A stretch of 64,000 bases of DNA from Paenibacillus lacisoli. GTDB taxonomy: Bacteria; Bacillota; Bacilli; Paenibacillales; Paenibacillaceae. Position numbers and translations under genes: made by a program. The DNA lies in assembly GCF_030580655.1 (NCBI RefSeq), contig NZ_JAUQTB010000010.1:91226-155225 (forward strand). The letters run 5' to 3'. Shown one piece after another: positions 17,488-26,737 of the stretch (position 1 is its first letter; each line of letters starts with the position of its first letter). The notes beneath the pieces are model-generated. The model did no database searches. It worked only from the letters and a program-made list of their open reading frames with translations, and was not told where the DNA came from.

Positions 17488-18462
17488 TTAGTTGAATGCA
17501 GCACTTACTTCTTTAATCATTTCACTCACTGATATTAACCCGCCGCCGGAGAGATACCAGTAATTAGGGTCCAGATAAACGATGTGGTTATTTTTAAAGG
17601 CATTCGTATTCTTCACCAGATCATTCTCTACAGCCTGTTTAGCAGTTACCTGTTCCTTGCCCTCCTCCTTCACCACGGCTCCGCGGTCTATGACGAAGAG
17701 ATAATCCGGATTTTTCTGCGCCACGTATTCAAAAGACACCTTCTGGCCATGCGTGGATACTTCAATATGGCTGTCCACCGGCGTCACGCCAAACACATCA
17801 TGAATGATACCGAATCTGGATTTTGTACCATAAGCACTGAGACTGCCTTCATTCGCCAGTACAATCAGCCCTTTCGCTTGGCTTGCTGCCGCCTTGTCAT
17901 GCAGATCCGTAACCGAACTGTCAATTACAGCCAAAGCCTGCTTGGCTTCCTCCTCCTTGCCGAAAATCTGGGCCAGCTTGTTCACATTCTCTTGGAATGA
18001 CTCCATATAATGTTCGGTATCTACTGCCATATAGATCGTAGGCGCAATCTTGGAGAGCTCTTCGTATGCGTCCGATTGGCGGCCGCCAATAATGATCAAC
18101 TCTGGAGAAAGCTCATTAATCTTCTCGAAATTGGGCTCAAACAGTGTCCCTACATCAGCGTATTTACGATCCTTGTATTGATCCAGATACGATGGCAGAT
18201 TGCTGACTGGCACGCCCGCTACATCAACTCCCAGCTTACGAAGCGTATCCAGGGAGCCGAAGTCGAAGACAACTACGTTTTTCGGATTGATTTTCACAGT
18301 GGCCTCGCCCAGCTTATCTTTAAACGTTAGCTCCTTAACAGATGACTCATTTCCATTGTTAGATGAATTACTGCTTGAGGATTCGGTTTGATTTCCGCAG
18401 GCCGATAAAATCACAACCAGCACCAGTACTGCAGCCATCAGCCATTTTTTGTTCGTTGTCAT
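17488..18462 (-). CDS. yclQ: Siderophore-binding lipoprotein (YclQ/FatB-like)
   Basis: A 324-residue type III periplasmic-binding-fold lipoprotein. The signal peptide ends LSAC (Cys about 22), then a Ser/Asn-rich tether leads into the binding fold. Family blocks are NVVVFDFGSLDTLRKLGVD, ELIIIGGRQSDAYEELSKIAPTI and LVLANEGSLSAYG. It is the fourth gene of a permease-permease-ATPase-lipoprotein operon, the same order as Bacillus yclNOPQ, which takes up petrobactin-type catecholate siderophores. The ligand here is inferred from this match. The operon starts from a promoter with a Fur box (21232-21292). Confidence 0.93.
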   Translation of the reverse strand: MTTNKKWLMAAVLVLVVILSACGNQTESSSSNSSNNGNESSVKELTFKDKLGEATVKINPKNVVVFDFGSLDTLRKLGVDVAGVPVSNLPSYLDQYKDRKYADVGTLFEPNFEKINELSPELIIIGGRQSDAYEELSKIAPTIYMAVDTEHYMESFQENVNKLAQIFGKEEEAKQALAVIDSSVTDLHDKAAASQAKGLIVLANEGSLSAYGTKSRFGIIHDVFGVTPVDSHIEVSTHGQKVSFEYVAQKNPDYLFVIDRGAVVKEEGKEQVTAKQAVENDLVKNTNAFKNNHIVYLDPNYWYLSGGGLISVSEMIKEVSAAFN

Positions 18463-18492
18463 TGTTATTCACTCCTATATTTATTAGTAGGT

Positions 18493-19251
18493 TCAGGTAT
18501 AGTAGACACAAATCTGGTGTCCGTTGATCTGTTCAATTTGGATATCCATATCGTACAGGCTCTGGAGGATGGAAGTGTCTATAATCTCCTTGGCTGGTCC
18601 TTCCTGCAGCACCCGTCCATCCTTCATTGCGACAATATAGTCAGAATAGACTGAAGCAAAATTAATGTCGTGAAGTACAATCAAGATCGTCTTGCCGAGT
18701 TCATCCACCAGACGGCGGAGCACCTTCATAATCTGCACAGAATGCTTCATGTCCAGGTTGTTTAACGGCTCGTCCAGCAGAATATAATCGGTATTCTGGG
18801 CGAGTACCAAAGCAATAAATGCCCGCTGGCGCTGACCTCCGCTCAGGTGATCCAGATACTTGTCCTGCATTTCGGTCAGGCCCATATAGTCAATCGCTTC
18901 ATTCACATATTGCTGATCCTCCCGGTTTAACCGTCCCTGCGAGTAAGGAAATCGCCCAAAATTGACCAACTCCCTTACGGTAAGCCGAATATGAACATCG
19001 TTGGACTGCTTGAGTATGGATATCGTGCGGGCCAGCTCCTGACTTTTAACCTGGCGGATCTCCTGTCCGTTGATGCGGATTTCACCGGAATCCTGACAGA
19101 TCAGCCTGCTCATCATGGATAACAAAGTGCTTTTCCCCGCGCCGTTGGGCCCGATGAAGGAGGTAATGCTGCCTTTGTTCACCGATAGCGAGACATGGTC
19201 GACGACGGTTTTCCCGCCGTATTGTTTGGTTACATTGTGGACTTCTACCAT
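18493..19251 (-). CDS. yclP: Iron-siderophore ABC transporter ATPase (YclP-like)
   Basis: A 252-residue cytoplasmic ATPase: Walker A GPNGAGKST near 34-42, signature LSGGQRQRAFIALVLAQ near 138, Walker B ILLDEPLNNLD and switch His in VLHDINFA. It powers the YclN/YclO permease pair. Its start overlaps the preceding permease gene by a few bases (19245-19251), indicating translational coupling. Confidence 0.96.
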   Translation of the reverse strand: MVEVHNVTKQYGGKTVVDHVSLSVNKGSITSFIGPNGAGKSTLLSMMSRLICQDSGEIRINGQEIRQVKSQELARTISILKQSNDVHIRLTVRELVNFGRFPYSQGRLNREDQQYVNEAIDYMGLTEMQDKYLDHLSGGQRQRAFIALVLAQNTDYILLDEPLNNLDMKHSVQIMKVLRRLVDELGKTILIVLHDINFASVYSDYIVAMKDGRVLQEGPAKEIIDTSILQSLYDMDIQIEQINGHQICVYYT

Positions 19252-20195
19252 GACCGATTCTCCCTTAGCAGCAGATACAGGAAATACACGCCGCCGATAA
19301 AATTAATAATGACACTAATCGTAGTCGTTAATTCGAATACCCGCTCTGCCAGCAGCTGACTGCCCACCAGAGCAATCATGCTGATCAGAATGGAAGCAGT
19401 GATAAGATAACGATGCCGGTAGGTCTTCATAAATTCATAAGTAACATTTGCCACCAGCAGCCCCAGGAATGTGATCGGGCCTACCAGGGCGGTCGAGATG
19501 GAAATCAGAATGGACACCGCGATGAGGAGTTTTTTGACTACAGTATCGTAAGGGACGCCCAGGTTCACTGCATGCTCTTTCCCCAGGGACAACACATCCA
19601 TATATTTGGCATAACGCAGATAATACAAGGCCACGGCACTTACTCCGGCAAAAGAAATCACCAGCAGTTCCGTATTCACATTATTAAAGCTGGCAAAGCT
19701 CTTGTCCTGGATGACGGCGAATTCGTTCGGATCGATCAGCACCTCCATAAAGGTAGACAGACTTGAGAATAACGTGCCGCACACCAAGCCGATCAGCAGC
19801 AGAAAATAAATGTTTCTTCCCTCTCTGCGGAATATAATACGGTACAAAACACCGGCAAATAAGACCATGAAACCAACGGAAATGATAAAGTTCAGCTGCT
19901 TATTCAGCATCACAATATGGACAGAACCAAATACGAATACAACAAAGGTCTGGACTAGCATGTACAAGGAATCCAGCCCGATGATGCTCGGTGTCAGGAT
20001 CCGGTTATTGGTAATGGTCTGAAAAAGGACTGTCGCAAAAGCAATCGCTGCTCCCGTCAGGGCAATAGCCAGAACCTTCTTGGTTCTGCGCGGCAGCGCA
20101 TACTGCCAGTTGCCCGGCAGGTCGAGAAACAGGAATGTAATCATCAGCAGGACGGCGATAACGGCAAGCAGGCTGATCTTGGTTCTATAGCTCAT
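19245..20195 (-). CDS. yclO: Iron-siderophore ABC transporter permease (YclO-like)
   Basis: A 316-residue FecCD-family permease with about nine hydrophobic segments. The coupling region shows LGKEHAVNLGVPYDTVVKKL and GPITFLGLLVANV, family hallmarks. It forms the channel with YclN. It overlaps yclN by 11 bases and the ATPase gene by 7. It corresponds to the second gene of yclNOPQ. Confidence 0.96.
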   Translation of the reverse strand: MSYRTKISLLAVIAVLLMITFLFLDLPGNWQYALPRRTKKVLAIALTGAAIAFATVLFQTITNNRILTPSIIGLDSLYMLVQTFVVFVFGSVHIVMLNKQLNFIISVGFMVLFAGVLYRIIFRREGRNIYFLLLIGLVCGTLFSSLSTFMEVLIDPNEFAVIQDKSFASFNNVNTELLVISFAGVSAVALYYLRYAKYMDVLSLGKEHAVNLGVPYDTVVKKLLIAVSILISISTALVGPITFLGLLVANVTYEFMKTYRHRYLITASILISMIALVGSQLLAERVFELTTTISVIINFIGGVYFLYLLLRENRSW

Positions 20196-21138
20196 AACTT
20201 TTTCTCCTCAGCAGCATGTACAGGAACATCGAACTGCCGATCACGCCTACGGTGAGTCCAATCGGGATCTCATAGGGATAAATCACGACACGCCCCGTAA
20301 TATCACAGGCCAGGACGAACACCGAGCCCAGCACAGCCGTATGGGCCAAATTTTTCTTCAGGTTGTCTCCCATATACATGCTCACGATGTTAGGGACGAC
20401 CAGCCCCAGAAATGGAATGGTGCCCACAGTCAGAATCACGGCCGACGAAGACAGAGCCACAATACCTAATCCGATGTTAACGACGACTTTGTAATTCAGC
20501 CCCAGGTTAACCGCAAATTCCTCACCCAGCCCGGCAATCGTGAACCGGTTCGCAAACATATAGGCCAGTGCTACCAGCGGCACGCTGATATACAACATCT
20601 CATAACGTCCCGCCATAACCAGGGAGAAATCACCCTGCAGCCACGAGGACATACTCTGGATCAGATCCAGCTTATAAGCAAAAAATGTTGTAACTGAACT
20701 GATAATGCTGCCGAACATCAAGCCGACGAGCGGTATAAATACGGGATCCTTGAACTGAATGCGGTCCAGTAACTTCATGAAGATTAGGGTGCCTGCCAGT
20801 GCAAATACAAAAGCAACCGCCATTTTTACAATGGGTGCTGCTGTGCCGAACAGCATGATCGCGACGAGAATTCCGAGCCTTGCGGCATCCATCGTTCCCG
20901 CCGTTGTCGGCGACACGAATTTGTTCCGGCTCAGCTGCTGCATGATCAAGCCGCACACACTCATACTGATTCCGGCAATAATAATACTGATAAGCCGGGG
21001 AATCCGGCTGAGGAGCAGTGTCTGGGACTGGATGCCCGACAGCTGCAGCAAATCCAGCGGTGACAGGTCCGCAGCCCCGATGAAGACGGAGCAAAGAGAT
21101 AGTATAACGAGTAATAACAGTAAATATCGTAGTTTCAT
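20185..21138 (-). CDS. yclN: Iron-siderophore ABC transporter permease (YclN-like)
   Basis: A 317-residue FecCD-family permease. The N-terminus MKLRYLLLLLVILSLCSVFIG is a membrane anchor. Inner blocks LGEEFAVNLGLNYKVVV and GTIPFLGLVVPNIV match BtuC/FecCD coupling segments. It is the first gene of the operon, about 95 bases downstream of the Fur box, so it should be induced by iron starvation. Confidence 0.96.
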   Translation of the reverse strand: MKLRYLLLLLVILSLCSVFIGAADLSPLDLLQLSGIQSQTLLLSRIPRLISIIIAGISMSVCGLIMQQLSRNKFVSPTTAGTMDAARLGILVAIMLFGTAAPIVKMAVAFVFALAGTLIFMKLLDRIQFKDPVFIPLVGLMFGSIISSVTTFFAYKLDLIQSMSSWLQGDFSLVMAGRYEMLYISVPLVALAYMFANRFTIAGLGEEFAVNLGLNYKVVVNIGLGIVALSSSAVILTVGTIPFLGLVVPNIVSMYMGDNLKKNLAHTAVLGSVFVLACDITGRVVIYPYEIPIGLTVGVIGSSMFLYMLLRRKSYEL

Positions 21139-21231
21139 GACAGCTATGTATCCTTTACTTCGGATTAGAGACAGACAAGAACGCAGTAAAACATTCCTTG
21201 TCCGAAAATAATAACTCTCCCCTTCCTAATT

Positions 21232-21292
21232 GAGAATGAATATCATTATTAATTAACTTGGTTTATTATATCATTTGCTTCTTTTCTGTCAA
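21232..21292 (-). promoter_or_regulatory. Promoter with Fur box for yclNOPQ
   Basis: Minus-strand TTGACA (21287-21292), a 16-base spacer and TATAAT (21265-21270). Fourteen bases further on, plus-strand GAGAATGAATATCATTATT (21232-21250) matches the Fur box GATAATGATWATCATTATC well. The layout fits iron-dependent repression of the transporter. Confidence 0.85.
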
Positions 21293-21412
21293 ACCCTTAG
21301 TACATGAAATGCTTGACAGCAGCACAAATATTTATTATCTTAATATTAAGAAGTTTAATAAAAGGTATAATTAATTCACTGACTATACATTTCCCCTTAG
21401 GAGGTTCTCATT

Positions 21413-22384
21413 ATGAAAATTCTTGGACTGCACCACGTATCTGCCCTTACTGCCAATGCTGCTAAAAACTATGATTTTTATACCCGCATCCTTGGACTCC
21501 GTCTGATCAAAAAAACCGTCAATCAAGACGACGTAAGTGTGTATCACCTCTTCTATGGTGACGAGCAGGGGACTGCAGGTACCGAGCTCACCTTCTTTGA
21601 GATTCCTATGGCAGGCCGCAACCGTAACGGAAACAATAGTATTTCCGCCCTGTCTCTCCGGGTGCCCAGCGATGCAGCGCTCCATTACTGGAAAGACCGT
21701 TTGGATCAGCATGAAGTCCCCCATGGGGAGCTTGAAGATCAGACCGGCCGTTTGACCTTGTCTTTCGAGGATTTTGAAGGACAGCGTCTGATTCTGGTCT
21801 CGGATGAACACAATTCCGGTATTCGCGGAGGGGTACATTGGGACCGCAGCCCGGTTCCAGCTGAATTCGGCATTATCGGTCTAGGTCCCGCCAGACTTAC
21901 CGTTCCGGTCGCTGAGCATACTGTATTGATTCTGGAGAAGGTGCTTGGCTTCCGTTACAGAACGTCCTATCCTTCCCCTGTCCAAGGTCAGCCGGATGTC
22001 CTTGTCTATGAAGTCGGCGAAGGCGGAACCGGCGGAGAGGTTCATGTAGAGGAGCGCACGGACCTGCCCGCAGAGCGGCTGGGCAGAGGCGGTGTCCATC
22101 ATGTTGCCTTCCGGGTGGAAACGGAGGCGGAGCTCCGGGAATGGGTAGAGAAAATTCGCTCGCTCCAGATGCACAATTCGGGATTCGTGGACCGCTATTA
22201 CTTCCGGTCTCTTTATTTCCGGGAACCCAACGGCATTCTGTTCGAACTAGCCACGGATGGTCCTGGCTTTGCGACTGACGAAGATTTGGAGCATCTGGGC
22301 GAGTCACTGGCACTCCCTCCGTTCCTCGAACCCCGGCGGGAAGCCATTGAAGCCCATCTGAAACCGCTGGATACGCAGCTGTAA
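21413..22384 (+). CDS. Ring-cleaving dioxygenase of the glyoxalase fold (MhqO-like)
   Basis: A 323-residue vicinal-oxygen-chelate protein with two paired glyoxalase-type modules. The metal ligands of the family are visible: His in LGLHHVSAL near residue 8, His in GGVHHVAFR near 223 and Glu in GILFELATD near 275. Bacillus MhqO/MhqA relatives act against quinones and catechol stress under MhqR control; no MhqR-type gene is adjacent here. AGGAGG precedes the ATG. It is monocistronic and ends at a strong bidirectional terminator. Confidence 0.9.
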   Translation: MKILGLHHVSALTANAAKNYDFYTRILGLRLIKKTVNQDDVSVYHLFYGDEQGTAGTELTFFEIPMAGRNRNGNNSISALSLRVPSDAALHYWKDRLDQHEVPHGELEDQTGRLTLSFEDFEGQRLILVSDEHNSGIRGGVHWDRSPVPAEFGIIGLGPARLTVPVAEHTVLILEKVLGFRYRTSYPSPVQGQPDVLVYEVGEGGTGGEVHVEERTDLPAERLGRGGVHHVAFRVETEAELREWVEKIRSLQMHNSGFVDRYYFRSLYFREPNGILFELATDGPGFATDEDLEHLGESLALPPFLEPRREAIEAHLKPLDTQL

Positions 22385-22431
22385 TCTTCTGCTGCCCCTT
22401 CGTCTGCCCTTCCCGGCAGCTGTTCATAAGG

Positions 22432-22463
22432 AAAACCCCCTTCACCCAAGTGAAGGGGGTTTT
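22432..22463. terminator. Bidirectional terminator
   Basis: Perfect stem AAAACCCCCTTCAC / GTGAAGGGGGTTTT with loop CCAA. It serves the dioxygenase gene (+) and the converging dehydrogenase gene (-). Confidence 0.95.
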
Positions 22464-22475
22464 GTGCTGTTCGTA

Positions 22476-23228
22476 TCAGGAGCTGCTGTTCATTCGTTCC
22501 CAGGCCTGCCGGGCCATTTCATTGAGCTCTTCCCGGGTTGATTTAAGCCGTTCTTCCGTGCCGCCGTATCCAATCTCCAGCTTGTCTGTGCCCAGGTCTG
22601 CAAACACCGAATCTGCAAAGTCATTGAGAGGTGCACCAAATGTATGCAGACCTACACCACCCAGATCCGTATTTACCGCCGGCGGGAATACTTCGATCAC
22701 TTCAATCGGTGTGGAAGACAGCTGAATCCGAAGACTGATCGTAAAGGAGTGCAGAGCAGCCTTGGTTGCGCTGTACACAGGCACCCAGACTCCAGGCATA
22801 ATAGCCAGTCCGGAGGAAACATTAATAATCGCCGCACGCGGCTTCTGGGCCAGGTGAGGAGCCAGCAGCATGGATAGATGCATTGGAGCATCCACATTCG
22901 ATTCAATTTCCTTACGGAATCTGCTCCAGTCCTCAGCAGGACCCAGCAGATTGGCACGCTGCTGCATGCCGGCATTATTGACCAGAACATTCAGATCCGG
23001 AAAGGTCCCCGTAACTTCATCCACCAATGCGATTCGCTGCTCAGGATCAGAAACATCGCATACCCGGGTGTGCAAGGCCGGAACTGCTTCCTTCGCCTCC
23101 TGCAGCTTCGCTTCCCTGCGTCCGCAAATAATCACGGTGCTCCCCTCGTTCACAAACCGCTCAGCCAGAGCCAGTCCAATGCCTGATGCTCCGCCCGTGA
23201 TCAATACCGTATTGCCAGATACCTGCAT
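22476..23228 (-). CDS. Short-chain dehydrogenase/reductase (DltE-like)
   Basis: A 250-residue classical SDR: cofactor motif TGGASGIG near 12-19, NNAG near 88, catalytic Ser in INVSSGLA near 138 and YSATK near 152-156. The arrangement resembles DltE/YdfG-type cytosolic oxidoreductases; the substrate is unknown. No dlt operon is adjacent, so a link to teichoic-acid alanylation is not supported. GGAGGG lies upstream of the ATG. Confidence 0.9.
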   Translation of the reverse strand: MQVSGNTVLITGGASGIGLALAERFVNEGSTVIICGRREAKLQEAKEAVPALHTRVCDVSDPEQRIALVDEVTGTFPDLNVLVNNAGMQQRANLLGPAEDWSRFRKEIESNVDAPMHLSMLLAPHLAQKPRAAIINVSSGLAIMPGVWVPVYSATKAALHSFTISLRIQLSSTPIEVIEVFPPAVNTDLGGVGLHTFGAPLNDFADSVFADLGTDKLEIGYGGTEERLKSTREELNEMARQAWERMNSSS

Positions 23229-23305
23229 GCTTATCCCTCCTTCAAGTTGTCTCCCATATTGTATCTATAGTATATCCCTTAATTGGAACATACCAAAAGA
23301 TAACC

Positions 23306-23345
23306 AAAAAGCTGCACCCCGATACCATATCGGGAATGCAGCTTT
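23306..23345 (-). terminator. Terminator after the system-2 lipoprotein
   Basis: AAAGCTGCA and TGCAGCTTT arms enclose an inner CCCGATA/TATCGGG stem. A T run follows on the minus strand. It lies 15 bases after the lipoprotein stop. Confidence 0.85.
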
Positions 23346-23358
23346 GCCTTGTTTGGTA

Positions 23359-25014
23359 TTAGTTCTGAACCGATTTATACCACTCGTTCACCTCGGTCGT
23401 GATTTGCTCGCCGCCCATGGACGTCCACTTCTCCACGAACTTGTCGAATTCATCCAGCGGCAGCTGGCCGTACACAATTTTACTGAACGTATCCTTCTCC
23501 ATCTTGTCGAGCGCATCCTTCTTCATTTTCATCGTATCCGTTGGCGCGCCGGTAAATTCATTTTTGATGGCATCACCCTTATGGTCTACTACAACCTGTG
23601 CCGCCGGGAACACCTCCGGCTTGTTTGAGATTTTAATGTTTTTCTCAAACGGAGTTTTCGGTTCTTGTCCTGAAGCCAGCTTCGACAGCGTCTCCATCAA
23701 CAGGTCCGGAATACGGGCCCCATCATACGTGAGCGTATATTTTACTGGAGCTACGCCGTCCTTGACCTCTGCTTCTCCCAAAACCTTACCGTCCACGATA
23801 TCGTAGTCGTAACCTTTTGCAAAGCCGTTCTCAAATTCGCTGCCTACCGCGGGGTTAGCGAAATTATCGAACAGATAGTTCTGGTAGGTGAAGAAAATTT
23901 CCGGATTTTTCATGTCCTTATTGATTAGAATTACACCATTGCTGGCACCGGAGCCATGGTGATGGCTCTCACCAGTCGGACCTTTTGGCAGTGCAATCGC
24001 TTTGTACGACGCCCCTTTTACATTCTTCTTCACATCGTCAATCGGCCAGTTCGGCATCCAGTGCGGGCCGACGATCATACCGGCTTTGCCTGCCGTGAAC
24101 AGCTCGGCTGCTTTCGTCTCATCGTATACACCGGCTTCCTTCGGAAGATAACCCTTATCGAGCCAATCCTTCAGGGTACCCAGACCTTCTTTGATTCCCG
24201 GTTGAATGGAGCCGTACTCCAGCGTGTTGTCGGCTGCCTTGTTCCACTGTCCAGGCATCGTGTCGAACATCCCGAACACCCAGCCTGTCTCAGACATCCA
24301 GGTATTAAAGTTGTTCTTCCATCCTGCTGTCATCCCGTAGGTGTCTTTCTTCCCGTTGCCGTCCGGATCCTGATTGGTAAAGGCATCCATTACCTTCTCC
24401 AATTCATCGATGTTCGTCGGCTCCTTCAAATTCAGCTTCTTCAGCCAATCCTCACGGATAAACAGGACCGGATCACTGTTGTAGGCATAGTCATAGACCG
24501 GAATCCCCATCCGTTTACCCTCGAACATATACGGGTACCATTCGGTCGGAGCAGAATCAGCCGCTTCTTTCCAAGTCTTCGAGGCATATTGGTCGAACAG
24601 CGCACCTGCATCGGCAAATTTGCCGGATTCAATCAGCTCACGAACCAGATTGTAGTCCCCGCGGATGACGACGACATCCGGCAGCTCCTCATTCGCTGAG
24701 AGCGACAGACGCAGCTTTGTGTAGAACGCATCGTTCGTATGTGCCGCCGTCCATGGTGTAGTCAGCTCAATGCCCAGACGTTCTTTGGCCCATTTGGTAT
24801 GGACATTGTCCTGCGGGGTTTCCCCATTTCTGAACCGGGTATCGTCATTCCAGGAACGCAGATAGCTCATCTGCACCGGCGGATCATACTTGCCGTCCTT
24901 TAATTCAATAGGTGCTGCTGTCTCTACTGCCTCTTCTTTGTCCCCGCCCGAGCCGCACGCGGTCACAAATACAAAAGTGCACGCCAGCAGCAATGTCATC
25001 ATCTTTCTGTACAC
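23359..25014 (-). CDS. Carbohydrate ABC transporter substrate-binding lipoprotein (system 2)
   Basis: A 551-residue family-1 solute-binding lipoprotein. The signal peptide ends VTAC (Cys about 20) followed by GSGGDKEE. The binding domain has ELPDVVVIRGDYN, GMIVGPHWMPNWPI and KNPEIFFTYQNYLFDNF. It aligns with the system-3 lipoprotein (39432-41111) more than with the pair in system 1. Translation starts with GTG at 25014, five bases after GGGAGGGG. It lies downstream of its own YesM/YesN genes, while the permeases are encoded divergently at 28706-30551. Confidence 0.93.
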   Translation of the reverse strand: MYRKMMTLLLACTFVFVTACGSGGDKEEAVETAAPIELKDGKYDPPVQMSYLRSWNDDTRFRNGETPQDNVHTKWAKERLGIELTTPWTAAHTNDAFYTKLRLSLSANEELPDVVVIRGDYNLVRELIESGKFADAGALFDQYASKTWKEAADSAPTEWYPYMFEGKRMGIPVYDYAYNSDPVLFIREDWLKKLNLKEPTNIDELEKVMDAFTNQDPDGNGKKDTYGMTAGWKNNFNTWMSETGWVFGMFDTMPGQWNKAADNTLEYGSIQPGIKEGLGTLKDWLDKGYLPKEAGVYDETKAAELFTAGKAGMIVGPHWMPNWPIDDVKKNVKGASYKAIALPKGPTGESHHHGSGASNGVILINKDMKNPEIFFTYQNYLFDNFANPAVGSEFENGFAKGYDYDIVDGKVLGEAEVKDGVAPVKYTLTYDGARIPDLLMETLSKLASGQEPKTPFEKNIKISNKPEVFPAAQVVVDHKGDAIKNEFTGAPTDTMKMKKDALDKMEKDTFSKIVYGQLPLDEFDKFVEKWTSMGGEQITTEVNEWYKSVQN

Positions 25015-25144
25015 ACAAACCCCTCCCTAATTGCTTTTGTATGCCCTTTCATGAGTCATCATAATGCAGCCGGGAGTTCAGTCATATATCACTATTTCAA
25101 TTTTCATATCAACTTCTTAGGCTCCTCCCTTGCCTGCATTTTAA

Positions 25145-26737
25145 TTAACCATTGCGGTAATCCTGCGGCGTCAGGCCGTGGTGCTTGCGGAACACCTGGA
25201 TAAAGTAAGGCGTACTGCCGTAACCGACCTCTTCGCCGATCTCGTATATTTTCAGATTGCTGTGCTTCAGCAGATGAACCGCACGCTCCATCCGGATCCG
25301 TACGACATAATCACTGAGCCCCTCTCCGGTCCACTGCTTGTACATTTTGGACAGGTAGACTGGATGAAGGTTCACGATACCTGCAATCGCCTGCAAAGAG
25401 ACATCCCCGTTCAGATGCTGATCGATCCACTGACGTACCTGGCGAATGACGGCCGAGCCTGCTTCTCCACCCTGCTGTTCCCGCTGCTCCGCGAGCCGGC
25501 TGATTACACGGCGGCTCCAGGCAGATAATCCTCGCATGGATACCCGGTAACCGTCCTTCAGCAGCTGCTGGTATTCTTCACCCAGCACGTCGGAGATCGG
25601 CTGTCCCTCACTGTGCGCCATTTCAGAGAAAGAAGCCGCAAAATAGTGGAATGCCGCATATACATGTTCCGGAAACACACTGTCCGACAGCTCTTCCAGA
25701 ATCTGCTCGACCTTGTTTCGCGCATCGTTCCATCTGCCTGCCTTCATCAGCGTAGGCAGGGTCGGCGGCTCATGCATGGCGGGCAGTGATTGAAGCCGGA
25801 TTCCCTGAGGCATCTCCTCCGTACTGATATGAAGTGTGCTGGCACTGGCAGCCGGACTGCGGAATGCCCTCATAGCCTGCTGATACAGCTGTGGCAGCTG
25901 ATCCGGGAATCGTCCCGTACGGCTGAAGGAGAGCGAGATAGCAGCACGAAGATACTGCCGGACATTGCTCAGGAGCCGCTCACCCAGCCGGACAAGCAGG
26001 GGTTCCATCTCTTGTACGGAAGACCGGGGACTGAGCAGGAAGACCAGACAGTCATGCGCGTCATGAGTAGGGTACAAGTAAAAGGATGGACTTAATATTT
26101 CCTCGGCCACATTGGTGATGGCATACTTCATAAGCTCAAAGGCCGATGGATTCTCCTGATAGTCCTCGTAACGGACGAGGAGCACATGGGTTTTCGCGCC
26201 CGGCGAGATCTCCATCTCCAACTGCTCGAGCCTCCGCCCGAGTATACGTTCATCATAGCGATGGCCGAGCAGCATATCCTGCAGCAGTTCACCGCGCTGC
26301 TCCTGCATGCTGGATTTCATAGCATACATCGCCTGGTGGTGCTTCATTACCTGTTCGGTTTCAGAGGCAATGATTTCACCTGCAGCCTGTACGGCCGCAA
26401 TCAGCTCCTCATCACTGACAGGCTTCAGCAGATAGTGGATCGTCCCGTGCTGGAGCGCCTGCTTCGCATAGTCAAAGCTCGCATGCCCTGATAAAATAAT
26501 GCATTTGGTCTGCTTCCAGCGCTGCTGGATGGTTCGCGCCAGGTCCAGGCCGGACAAGCCGGGCATCCGGATATCCGTGATCACAATATGAACGCTGTGC
26601 ATGGACATCAGCTGGATCGCTTCCTTGGCTGAATAGGCTTTGTATACATCTCTCACTCCGCAGCTTTCCCACGGAATAGAGGTGGATAATGACTCCACCA
26701 CGGAATGTTCATCATCCACAATCATTAAATTGACCAT
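25145..26737 (-). CDS. YesN-like response regulator, AraC type (system 2)
   Basis: A 530-residue regulator with a receiver domain (MVNLMIVDDEH, Asp about 55 in VITDIRMPG, Lys in LLKPVSDEE), a linker region of about 280 residues, and a C-terminal AraC helix-turn-helix pair (LQAIAGIVNLHPVYLSKMYKQW; IGEEVGYGSTPYFIQVFRKH). It probably activates the adjacent lipoprotein gene and the divergent permease operon. Its start lies 26 bases inside the kinase gene, as in system 1, and is preceded by GGAGGAG. Confidence 0.93.
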   Translation of the reverse strand: MVNLMIVDDEHSVVESLSTSIPWESCGVRDVYKAYSAKEAIQLMSMHSVHIVITDIRMPGLSGLDLARTIQQRWKQTKCIILSGHASFDYAKQALQHGTIHYLLKPVSDEELIAAVQAAGEIIASETEQVMKHHQAMYAMKSSMQEQRGELLQDMLLGHRYDERILGRRLEQLEMEISPGAKTHVLLVRYEDYQENPSAFELMKYAITNVAEEILSPSFYLYPTHDAHDCLVFLLSPRSSVQEMEPLLVRLGERLLSNVRQYLRAAISLSFSRTGRFPDQLPQLYQQAMRAFRSPAASASTLHISTEEMPQGIRLQSLPAMHEPPTLPTLMKAGRWNDARNKVEQILEELSDSVFPEHVYAAFHYFAASFSEMAHSEGQPISDVLGEEYQQLLKDGYRVSMRGLSAWSRRVISRLAEQREQQGGEAGSAVIRQVRQWIDQHLNGDVSLQAIAGIVNLHPVYLSKMYKQWTGEGLSDYVVRIRMERAVHLLKHSNLKIYEIGEEVGYGSTPYFIQVFRKHHGLTPQDYRNG